This document shows, piece by piece, positions 57,603 through 64,000 of a DNA stretch of 64,000 nucleotides. Source of the stretch: Crocinitomicaceae bacterium (GTDB taxonomy: Bacteria; Bacteroidota; Bacteroidia; Flavobacteriales_D; Crocinitomicaceae); the NCBI GenBank assembly GCA_018402525.1, contig JAGYIR010000009.1, positions 124,001 to 188,000 on the forward strand. Reading direction: 5' to 3'. The notes under the pieces were generated by a model. It was not told the origin of the DNA. It saw only the letters and a list, made by a program, of their open reading frames with translations, and did not search any database. A program made the position numbers and the translations under genes. The stretch's first letter is position 1, and every line of letters starts with the position of its first letter.

Positions 57603-58388
57603 TTATTTTATGTTGAAAGTGAAGGTGCTATTTTCTCGCTGCTCTTTAAAATCTCCTAACTTATGGTCAAATACTTGATACATAGAATTAGTAGCAATAT
57701 CTTCTAAGTTGTTGCTGACTTCAATTCTATATCCTCCTTTCTTCCAATTTTTTTGAGGTTCAAAAAACCATTGCTGTTCGTTTCGTTTCAATGAGATTTT
57801 GCCTTCAACTATGTTGCCTTTATAGGTTATCCTAATGAAGGTTTGGGCAGAAATATGGTCTATATTATCATTGAAATTAATAATAAATGGTTGTTTGCTT
57901 TTTCTCTTTGGAACATTATAATGCCATAATTCAACTTTTGGTGGAATGCTATCTTCTTTTACCGCTACAAAAGTTTTTGAAAAAGACGTTGTCAATTTTT
58001 GGTCATTAAAATCTAATAAAAGGCTATCAACCGTAAGCGTGTATTGTATTCCTTCATCAAATGCTCTCCCCATTAATTTATTTGCTAACAACCCTGTTTT
58101 TACTCTGCCTGGGTCTATAATTAGGGTAACCTTTGTGCGGTTTTCGTTCCACAATTCATATTGATTTTCATAAAATATACCTGTTATGTTCTCGCCTTTT
58201 TTGTTGGTAAGTTTTATATGTTTTAGAATATACATTTCTTGCATTGGTTTGGAAAACTCTATATAAAACCGAGTAAGATTTAGTGGAATAGAATCTGTTG
58301 TTGGATAAATAGCAAGCACTTGCGGTTTAACTTCTTGTGAAAAAGCAAAAATCGGAAGTGATAAAAGAATTATTAATAAATATTTCAT
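57603..58388 (-). CDS. Secreted Ig-like domain protein
   Basis: 261 residues from MKYLLIILLSLPIFAFSQ, a signal peptide. The first domain (PQVLAIYPTTDSIPLNLTRFYIEFSKPMQ) is of the Big_5/SbsA Ig-like type; a second similar beta domain follows from about residue 145 (DSIPPKVELWHYNVPKRKSKQPFIINF). No enzyme motif. Part of the accessory block; 10 bases before the start of this gene lies the stop of the FMN reductase gene, so they may share a transcript. Confidence 0.8.
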   Translation of the reverse strand: MKYLLIILLSLPIFAFSQEVKPQVLAIYPTTDSIPLNLTRFYIEFSKPMQEMYILKHIKLTNKKGENITGIFYENQYELWNENRTKVTLIIDPGRVKTGLLANKLMGRAFDEGIQYTLTVDSLLLDFNDQKLTTSFSKTFVAVKEDSIPPKVELWHYNVPKRKSKQPFIINFNDNIDHISAQTFIRITYKGNIVEGKISLKRNEQQWFFEPQKNWKKGGYRIEVSNNLEDIATNSMYQVFDHKLGDFKEQRENSTFTFNIK

Positions 58389-58413
58389 TCTGAGACCAAT
58401 CAAGATTTAAAAT

Positions 58414-58956
58414 TTATTTTAGAAATTCTGTTTTTATCTTTTCAATTTTATCTTTCAAATCAATAGCAAATTCCGTATTCGTTATTCCCGTTTCATCGTT
58501 GAAATTTTGATAGAAACTAGGTAATGAAAAAGTATCAATAACATTGGCTCCGAAAAATGGAAGTGTAGTTTTTGCTAAATTTAATACTGATGCTCCACCT
58601 CTTGCACCTGGCGATGTTGCCATTAAGAATGTGGGCTTATTGCCCCAAAATTCTTTACGGTCTTTGATTAGTGAAATCCAATCAAAAATATTTTTAAAAG
58701 CAACTGTATATGCACCATTATTTTCGGCAAGTGAAATAATAAGCAAATCGCTTTCATCTATTTTCTTTGCAAAATTCATAGCTTGTTGGGGCATACCGTT
58801 TTTTGCCAATTTATCTACACCGAATAAAGGCATTTCATAATCATTCAAATCAAGAATTTCTATGGTATGCTCTTTAAAAAACTTAGTGCTATAAATTGCT
58901 AATTTTTTGTTGATTGAGGTAGAACTATTACTACCTCCAAATGCTAATATTTTCAT
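58414..58956 (-). CDS. NADPH-dependent FMN reductase
   Basis: 180 residues, flavodoxin-like. FMN-binding ILAFGGSNSSTSINKKLAIYS at the start, YEMPLFGVDKLAKNG, and LIISLAENNGAYTVAFKNIFDW. Family members reduce FMN, quinones or chromate. In the accessory block. A CTGTTTTG box (minus strand, 59005-59012) stands 49 bases upstream, but no FNR-type palindrome was seen there. Confidence 0.9.
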   Translation of the reverse strand: MKILAFGGSNSSTSINKKLAIYSTKFFKEHTIEILDLNDYEMPLFGVDKLAKNGMPQQAMNFAKKIDESDLLIISLAENNGAYTVAFKNIFDWISLIKDRKEFWGNKPTFLMATSPGARGGASVLNLAKTTLPFFGANVIDTFSLPSFYQNFNDETGITNTEFAIDLKDKIEKIKTEFLK

Positions 58957-59000
58957 TTTTATTAATTTTATTGATATTGTTAATCTTGAGTTTTAAGACT

Positions 59001-59063
59001 GTTGCAAAACAGCAAGCACATTTTTAAGGTTTTCAGAACACCTTGATTTGACAATTTTGCAAC
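59001..59063. repeat. GTTGCAAAA / TTTTGCAAC inverted pair
   Basis: GTTGCAAAA (59001-59009) and TTTTGCAAC (59055-59063) are inverted copies in the gap between two genes of the block. The same nine bases occur at 57531 and inverted at 61034. Some copies coincide with -7 boxes. Confidence 0.4.
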
Positions 59064-59073
59064 GGTTTTCTTT

Positions 59074-60306
59074 TTATTCCTTTATAAACTTAGTTCTGCC
59101 TATATCCTGAATAATAAAATTTTGAAAATCTTTTGATTGAAGTTGTTGTCCTTCGTAGATATAACTTGGATGGTCGTATTCAGAAGCAAACTCATCTAAT
59201 CTTAAATACACATTTTTCAAATAAGAAATTAATTCCAAACTTCCATTGTCAGGGTTTCTTTTAATCGTTGTGATATGATAATCGTCTTGGTCGTCCAATT
59301 GCAATAAATTGGTAAGCGGTAATGTAGTTCGGGCTGTTCCTGCTTCTCCAAGACCTACGTATCCAATAGGTTCAGATTTGTTACTTTCTTTGATATCATT
59401 TAGGTTTATAAATTGGGCAGATTTGTTTTTATTAGAAAGAACAATGCCTTCATAAGGCACCTTATCCATACCTGCCGATTTGAATTTTATAATATCTATT
59501 GGCGTATTGCCGTAACCCATTTCGGCAATGGTTTTACCTACAATATGTGCTCCGTCTTTTAAGTCTTTTACAGGTATTAATACTAATGGTGTACAAGTGT
59601 ATGCCGCCAAAATATAATCTCCATCTTCTAACGTAACAAAAGTCAAGGTTTGAATGGGTGCCCGAGTTTCCATTTGTCCGTGAACTGCGTGAAAAATTTC
59701 TACCGAAGTAGTGCTTACTTTTGAATCGTTAAATGGGAAATCTACCATACGTAATGCGGAAGAAAATTCAGCATTCGACATACCACTTATATAGACTTTC
59801 CCATTGTGTAAATCAATATCCGTGAAAGTAAAACTTCGCATTGGTGTTTTATCCCAATATTTGAAGTCAGAAGTAGGAGCATCAGTTAGTTTAACTTCTG
59901 TGTGTGTTGTTTTTTCTAAATCAAATTTTCTAACTTCTCCCGATTGGTTAACAATCACAATTTGAGATAAATAGCCCGATTTTGTTTTGGTGTCAAAAGC
60001 AATATATGCTTCTTTGTTGGCAGGATTTATTGCCATATCTCTTACCAAAATATCCAACGGACTTATTTTGGCGAAAGTGGCGATTTTTTGGCTCAAATCG
60101 TGAATGTTATATCCCTGTTGAGCCGAAGCGTTTTCGGAGCTTGCTATTGTGTAAGCATACAAAGTTGCAGATTTACTGTCGCCAACAAATAATGTTTTGG
60201 CGTCTCCAAACTTAATAACGTTAACTGCTTGTGGTGTGCTTGCAAAAGCCATAAAGCCTGACATTACCAATGACAGTGCTGTTATAATTCTAAATTGTAC
60301 TTTCAT
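59074..60306 (-). CDS. Secreted protein, probably a beta-propeller
   Basis: 410 residues with signal peptide MKVQFRIITALSLVMSGFMAFA. Repeating strands such as NVIKFGDAKTLFVGDSKSATLYAYTI, VRDMAINPANKEAYIAFDT, FTDIDLHNGKVYISGMSN and ETRAPIQTLTFVTLEDGDYILAAYTCTPLVLIPV have the spacing of propeller blades. No catalytic residues recognised. Its promoter carries the second FNR-type palindrome. Confidence 0.75.
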   Translation of the reverse strand: MKVQFRIITALSLVMSGFMAFASTPQAVNVIKFGDAKTLFVGDSKSATLYAYTIASSENASAQQGYNIHDLSQKIATFAKISPLDILVRDMAINPANKEAYIAFDTKTKSGYLSQIVIVNQSGEVRKFDLEKTTHTEVKLTDAPTSDFKYWDKTPMRSFTFTDIDLHNGKVYISGMSNAEFSSALRMVDFPFNDSKVSTTSVEIFHAVHGQMETRAPIQTLTFVTLEDGDYILAAYTCTPLVLIPVKDLKDGAHIVGKTIAEMGYGNTPIDIIKFKSAGMDKVPYEGIVLSNKNKSAQFINLNDIKESNKSEPIGYVGLGEAGTARTTLPLTNLLQLDDQDDYHITTIKRNPDNGSLELISYLKNVYLRLDEFASEYDHPSYIYEGQQLQSKDFQNFIIQDIGRTKFIKE

Positions 60307-60343
60307 TTTTATTCTTTTTTAAATTAAATCATTATTGATCGTG

Positions 60344-60351
60344 CAAAGATG
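60344..60351 (-). promoter_or_regulatory. Candidate -7 box for the beta-propeller gene
   Basis: The minus strand reads CATCTTTG, seven of eight to TAnnTTTG, again exactly 36.5 bases from the centre of the FNR-type site. Confidence 0.45.
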
Positions 60352-60365
60352 AAGTGTTTAAAAAA

Positions 60366-60391
60366 GTTGTGCATTGATGTACATCAAGAAA
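60366..60391 (-). promoter_or_regulatory. FNR-type operator upstream of the beta-propeller gene
   Basis: Second exact copy of the 26-base segment, with TTGATGTACATCAA at 60374-60387. It lies between the Crp/Fnr gene end (60403) and the -7 box of the downstream gene. Confidence 0.7.
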
Positions 60392-60402
60392 CGAAAAGCA
60401 AT

Positions 60403-60936
60403 CTATTTTCTAAGAGAAATCTCTTTTCGAACTCGGCTCAACGCTTCTGGAGTAATGCCTAAATATGAAGCTATCATTCTTTGTGGTACTCTTTGAATAA
60501 TAGATGGATAAGTCGTAATAAAATGTTCATAGCGTTCAAGAGCGACTGAACTCATCAACATTACGATACGCTTTTGTAGTACTTTTAATCTTTTGGCTAA
60601 TTTCAGAGGGTCATTTGCCAAAGTATCAAAATCTTTTTCTATTTGGATTATGATAGAATCCTCCAAACAGTCAATAAACAAATCACAAGGTTCATCATTT
60701 GGAGTAGCATCAGCAATTACCCAATTTTCGGGAGCGAACTGATAGATATGTTCTTTTCCTTTTTTGTCGATGGAATAACTGCGTAACAAACCTGACTCCA
60801 CTTGAAAGAACTTCGTATTCAAGTCGCCTGCCCTTTGTAAAATTTGTCCCTTTTTTACTGTTATTCTTTTCAAGTTAGTTTGGTTTTTTTTAATGGCATA
60901 CAACAATTGGCTAAAGACTATAGCGTTTAGCCCCAT
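60403..60936 (-). CDS. Crp/Fnr-family transcription regulator
   Basis: 177 residues. Cyclic-nucleotide-binding-type barrel (ITVKKGQILQRAGDLNTKFFQVESGLLRSYSIDKKGKEHIYQF) followed by a long dimer helix and a C-terminal helix-turn-helix (QRMIASYLGITPEALSRVRKEISLRK). No N-terminal cysteine cluster, so it is not an oxygen-sensing FNR of the E. coli kind. The first codons lie in the block-end repeat, so the true start may be further in. It is the probable reader of the two FNR-type sites. Confidence 0.88.
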   Translation of the reverse strand: MGLNAIVFSQLLYAIKKNQTNLKRITVKKGQILQRAGDLNTKFFQVESGLLRSYSIDKKGKEHIYQFAPENWVIADATPNDEPCDLFIDCLEDSIIIQIEKDFDTLANDPLKLAKRLKVLQKRIVMLMSSVALERYEHFITTYPSIIQRVPQRMIASYLGITPEALSRVRKEISLRK

Positions 60937-61189
60937 TATACATTTTGCGTTCTAAAGTACTGAAAATCTTATTAAATAACTCAAAAACCATTCGATAATA
61001 ACCATTTGTAAACGGTTGCAGGTCGAATCGTATTTTTGCAACAATCCATCCTGAAATTTCTTCGTAGATGGAAAAAATCAATTGAATTTAAGTAGTTTGG
61101 GGTTGTGAAAACTGGTGGGTGGCGGCTAAGCTAAGAAACGTTACCATCCCGAAGGGCGGTTATGTTTTCTTCGGTTTTGTTATAGACGT
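60895..61189. other. Right end of the accessory block, no gene
   Basis: Contains GGCATACAACAAT (60895-60907, inverted relative to 57095-57107), an inverted pair GGCTAAA/TTTAGCC (60909-60932) that overlaps the Crp/Fnr start, TTTTGCAAC (61034-61042) and the right direct repeat. No open frame of note and no RNA gene recognised. Confidence 0.5.
61087..61103 (+). repeat. Right copy of the 17-base direct repeat
   Basis: TTTAAGTAGTTTGGGGT, identical to 56959-56975. The 25 bases before the repeat end at AAG (61068-61092) also resemble the M23 gene end (18 of 25 equal) and read WKKSIEFK-stop, against WKSTLEFK-stop in the M23 protein. Confidence 0.6.
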
Positions 61190-62005
61190 TTACTTTAGTT
61201 TCTTCATTGTGTTGTTAGCTAATAATGATTTCATTTGACTAATTGCAACTTTATTTAATTGTATCAGTCTTTCATTTTGAGATAAGCCTTGTTGAATAAT
61301 CAAAGCATTTATACTTTCCATATTACTTAAAACAACCAACTGTTCCAAAGTTGCAGAGTCTCTCAAGTTTCCTTTTTTATCAGGATTAACTTCTCTCCAT
61401 TCTTTTGCGGTAATGCCAAAAAGAGCAACATTTAACAAATCAGCTTCACTTGAATATACGAAACCAGCCTGTTGTTTACTGATTTCTTTTGGTATTAAGT
61501 TTTCTTTAATTGAATCAGTTTGTATCTGATAATTTACTTTAGCTAAAGTTCTTTGTAAATTCCATTCTAATTTTAAGTGGTTGTTTTCTTCATTCTTTAA
61601 ACGCTGAAACTCTTTAATTAGATAAATTTTGAATTTCGGGCTAATCCACATTCCAAATTCAAAAGCAATGTCTGGATGAGCATAAGTTCCACCATATCTT
61701 CCAGCTGTAGCTTTTAGACCTATGGCATTCGTCTTTTCAACCCAATCTTTAACGCTTAGTTTATAACTATTTAAACCTGCCTGACTTCTAATTGTGGCGA
61801 ATTCGCCATAATTAAAATTTGGATTATAAACATTCTCCCAAATACCTAAATATTCTACGGTATTTCGATTTCGTAACCAATCAGAAATGAAAAAATCTCC
61901 ATCTTTGGCTTTTAACATATCAGTTAATGAAATATATTCCTGATCGTTTTCAAGTATGATTGTGATATCCCTTCCTTCAACTGATATTTTTTTATTTTTT
62001 GCCAT
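61190..62005 (-). CDS. KilA-N domain protein
   Basis: 271 residues. The KilA-N domain occupies about residues 10-130 (TDMLKAKDGDFFISDWLRNRNTVEYLGIWE, RYGGTYAHPDIAFEFGMWISPKFKIYLIKEFQRLK). The C-terminal part is helical (DSATLEQLVVLSNMESINALIIQQGLSQNERLIQLN). KilA-N is a DNA-binding domain of phages and mobile elements, and such stand-alone genes are common in Bacteroidota genomes. It is flanked by imperfect inverted repeats. Function unknown. Confidence 0.9.
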   Translation of the reverse strand: MAKNKKISVEGRDITIILENDQEYISLTDMLKAKDGDFFISDWLRNRNTVEYLGIWENVYNPNFNYGEFATIRSQAGLNSYKLSVKDWVEKTNAIGLKATAGRYGGTYAHPDIAFEFGMWISPKFKIYLIKEFQRLKNEENNHLKLEWNLQRTLAKVNYQIQTDSIKENLIPKEISKQQAGFVYSSEADLLNVALFGITAKEWREVNPDKKGNLRDSATLEQLVVLSNMESINALIIQQGLSQNERLIQLNKVAISQMKSLLANNTMKKLK

Positions 62006-62302
62006 AATGTTTGAAGTAAAGTTAAAAAAAAGGAAGAATTACTGGATTCAAAATCCATGTTTATTCTCCAAATTTTCAACCCACTACTTAAATCGGAATA
62101 GTATATTATTGACAATAAATTCAATCATAATTGGACTTTATTTATGATTGTCAATTAGCCGTAAACTGAGATTAAATAAGAAACAACAAAACGTTATAAT
62201 CACGATTATTCTCATAGAATCAAACTAGCCAAGCTTTATAAAGAGAGAAGTAAGATAATACCAGATTCCAACCTCAATATTTATTACAGTACTACTGTTA
62301 GT
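62006..62302. other. Gap of about 300 bases, with one inverted repeat arm
   Basis: AT-rich. TTTTCAACCCACTACTTAAA (62073-62092) is, apart from two small gaps, the inverse of 61087-61111 on the other side of the KilA-N gene. CAATCATAAT and ATGATTGTCAATTA (about 62122-62157) form a weak palindrome. No gene seen. Confidence 0.45.
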
Positions 62303-62614
62303 CTACGCTTCAGTAGTCGGTGTTCCAAAGTTCATTGGTGGCATCGGAGGGACATCTCCATTCTCAATTACTCCAAACGTTTGTTCAAACTTTTGTATGT
62401 TTTCGCGCATGGCATTCATAAGACGCTTTGCATTTTGTGGCGTCATAATGACACGTGAACGCACTTTTCCTTTTGGCATTCCAGGCATCATTTGAATGAA
62501 ATCACATACAAACTCTGATGGCGAATGCGTAATGATCGCAAGATTGGTATACACTCCTACTGAAATGTCTTCTGAAAGCTCAATATTCACCTGATTCTCG
62601 TTTTTCTTTTCCAT
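62303..62614 (-). CDS. DUF3467 protein
   Basis: 103 residues. NIELSEDISVGVYTNLAIITHSPSEFVCDFIQMMPGMPKGKVRSRVIMTPQNAKRLM-type sequence is typical of DUF3467. A small cytoplasmic protein commonly encoded right after rpoC in Bacteroidota. Function unknown. Separated from rpoC by a terminator, so it may have its own promoter. Confidence 0.92.
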   Translation of the reverse strand: MEKKNENQVNIELSEDISVGVYTNLAIITHSPSEFVCDFIQMMPGMPKGKVRSRVIMTPQNAKRLMNAMRENIQKFEQTFGVIENGDVPPMPPMNFGTPTTEA

Positions 62615-62706
62615 ACTTCAATTCTACTTACCGTTTGAATTGCTAATATAAGCAAACTGGATGAAAGAATGCATCTGTCTAAACGATTCGCATTGAAAAT
62701 CTAGGA

Positions 62707-62743
62707 CAAAAAAAATAGGGACTTACCAGTGGCAAATCCCTAT
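62707..62743 (-). terminator. Terminator after rpoC
   Basis: On the minus strand a 13-base stem (62731-62743 with 62715-62727, two wobbles), 3-base loop, and a run of about eight T. Confidence 0.85.
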
Positions 62744-62763
62744 CTCTATTATTTCTATTGAAA

Positions 62764-64000
62764 TTATTCTACTTCTGTCACTTCTACCGTTTCCTCCATG
62801 TCAGCTTTTGAGCCAACTAGCATTCTTTGGTATTCACGGATTCCTGTACCTGCAGGGATTAAGTGTCCAACAATTACGTTTTCTTTCAATCCAAGTAAGT
62901 GATCTTCTTTACCAGAAATCGCAGCTTCGTTCAATACTTTCGTTGTTTCCTGGAAGGAAGCAGCCGAAATAAACGATTGCGTTTGAAGCGATGCTCTAGT
63001 AATACCTTGTAACAACGGTGTAGAAGTTGCAGGAACTGCATCTCTCGATTCAACAAGTTTCTTGTCAGCACGTTTCAATTGAGAATTTTCGTCTCTTAAT
63101 CTTCGCGCAGAAACAATTTGACCTGGTTTTAAAGCATCTGAATCGCCTGCATCGATAACAACTTTCATTCCGTAGATCGAGTTGTTTTCTTCGCTGATGT
63201 CTGCTTTATGCACCGATTGACCTTCTAAGAATTTAGTATCTCCAGAATCAACAATTTGTGCTTTCAACATCATTTGACGAACGATTACCTCAAAGTGCTT
63301 ATCGTTGATCTTCACCCCTTGTAAACGATATACCTCTTGTACTTCATTTACGATGTACTCTTGTACTTTGGTTGGTCCTTCAATGTTCAAGATGTCGTTT
63401 GGTGTAATTGCACCAACAGACAACGGTTGACCGGCTCTTACGAAATCATTCTCTTGTACAAGAATGTGTTTCGATAATGGCACCAAGTATTTACGTACTT
63501 CACCTGTTTTAGAAGTGATTTGAATTTCACGGTTACCACGTTTGATTTTACCGTATTCCGCCACACCATCAATTTCAGAAACAACTGCTGGATTCGAAGG
63601 ATTACGTGCTTCAAACAGCTCAGTAATACGTGGAAGACCACCCGTGATATCCCCAGACTTACCAGCCTTACGAGGAATTTTTACAAGGATCTCACCACCT
63701 TCAATTTTATCTCCTTCTCCAATCGAAATGTGTGCATCAACAGGTAAACTGTATTCTCTCAACACTTCTTTTGTTTTTGGATCGATGATATGAATTGCAG
63801 GGTTCTTTTTCTTATCACGAGATTCAGTAATTACTTTTTCAGTAAATCCTGTTTGCTCATCTACTTCTTCACGGTATGTAATTCCTTCCGTAACACTGTC
63901 AAATACAACAGTACCTTTTACTTCAGAAATAATTACCGCGTTGTATGGATCCCACTTACAAATCACATCGCCTTTAGCAATTTTAGAATTGTTGGTTGCA
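62764..64000 (-). CDS. rpoC: RNA polymerase beta' subunit (3' end only)
   Basis: The frame continues beyond 63966 to the window edge ([19 protein letters not shown]), so about 411 C-terminal residues are present. Landmarks: [92 protein letters not shown]. These are beta' conserved regions G and H. The acidic tail ends [11 protein letters not shown]. Core enzyme of transcription. Confidence 0.97.
   Translation of the reverse strand, partial: ATNNSKIAKGDVICKWDPYNAVIISEVKGTVVFDSVTEGITYREEVDEQTGFTEKVITESRDKKKNPAIHIIDPKTKEVLREYSLPVDAHISIGEGDKIEGGEILVKIPRKAGKSGDITGGLPRITELFEARNPSNPAVVSEIDGVAEYGKIKRGNREIQITSKTGEVRKYLVPLSKHILVQENDFVRAGQPLSVGAITPNDILNIEGPTKVQEYIVNEVQEVYRLQGVKINDKHFEVIVRQMMLKAQIVDSGDTKFLEGQSVHKADISEENNSIYGMKVVIDAGDSDALKPGQIVSARRLRDENSQLKRADKKLVESRDAVPATSTPLLQGITRASLQTQSFISAASFQETTKVLNEAAISGKEDHLLGLKENVIVGHLIPAGTGIREYQRMLVGSKADMEETVEVTEVE

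Noticed and set aside
58981-59063. FNR-type site for the FMN reductase gene
   Set aside because: Only a half-site TTGAT (59043-59047) is present, with no ATCAA partner.
60403-60936. Oxygen-sensing FNR identity for the regulator
   Set aside because: The N-terminal cysteine cluster needed for a 4Fe-4S sensor is absent, although the DNA site is FNR-like.
56970-61160. Integron attC sites at the ends of the accessory block
   Set aside because: GTCTAAC (56974-56980) fits the attC core RYYYAAC, but no matching GTTRRRY partner was found at a suitable distance and no integron integrase is present.

Overview
The window comes from a member of the Bacteroidota, most likely order Flavobacteriales in the Crocinitomicaceae/Fluviicola neighbourhood (the exact genus is inference). 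The main evidence is the type IX secretion and gliding genes gldK-gldL-gldM with a PorP/SprF-like gene, a secreted metalloprotease with a C-terminal type IX sorting domain, an S46 dipeptidyl peptidase, the gene order lptE-TPR-secG, an rpoC followed by a DUF3467 gene, and several promoter-like TAnnTTTG (-7) boxes typical of this phylum. No tRNA, rRNA, CRISPR array or transposase was seen.

Layout. 0-8.7 kb (minus): gldM (cut by the window edge), gldL, gldK, a PorP/SprF-like gene, an arginase-fold protein with degenerate metal ligands, and topA. 8.9-15.7 kb (plus): miaB, a sigma-54 activator, lptE, a TPR protein and secG, then groES-groEL. 15.8-38.4 kb: housekeeping and accessory genes on both strands, including a potassium channel with a zinc ribbon, a histidine kinase fused to an OmpA tail, ahcY, hemH, an ABC exporter, upp, rlmB, lipA, a type IX substrate protease, lpd, an S46 peptidase, coaE, a SiaC/SiaB signalling pair and a ZIP transporter. 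38.4-53.0 kb (minus): a polysaccharide cluster with initiating sugar transferase, two aminotransferases, glycosyltransferases, two polymerase/ligase-type membrane proteins, flippase, acyltransferases and a 4-epimerase. It starts with an 11-base overlap on rny and may share the transcript of zapA-rny. 55.3-57.0 kb: a frameshifted M23 peptidase. 57.0-61.1 kb: a compact accessory block (DoxX-like, Ig-like secreted protein, FMN reductase, predicted beta-propeller, Crp/Fnr regulator). 61.2-62.0 kb: a KilA-N gene. 62.3-64 kb: DUF3467 and the 3' end of rpoC.

The most unusual points are these. (1) A sensor kinase gene runs in frame into the last third of an OmpA domain and has lost its ATP-binding G boxes. 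(2) The 57-61 kb block is bounded by a 17-base direct repeat that includes the last codons and stop of the M23 gene, like an element inserted at a gene 3' end. (3) Inside that block a perfect FNR-type palindrome, TTGATGTACATCAA, lies in an identical 26-base repeat upstream of two genes, at exactly the same distance from the -7 box in both, next to a Crp/Fnr gene. (4) Two genes (M23 peptidase and a glycosyltransferase) are broken by apparent single-base insertions. These readings are by eye from the sequence and have not been tested by any search.
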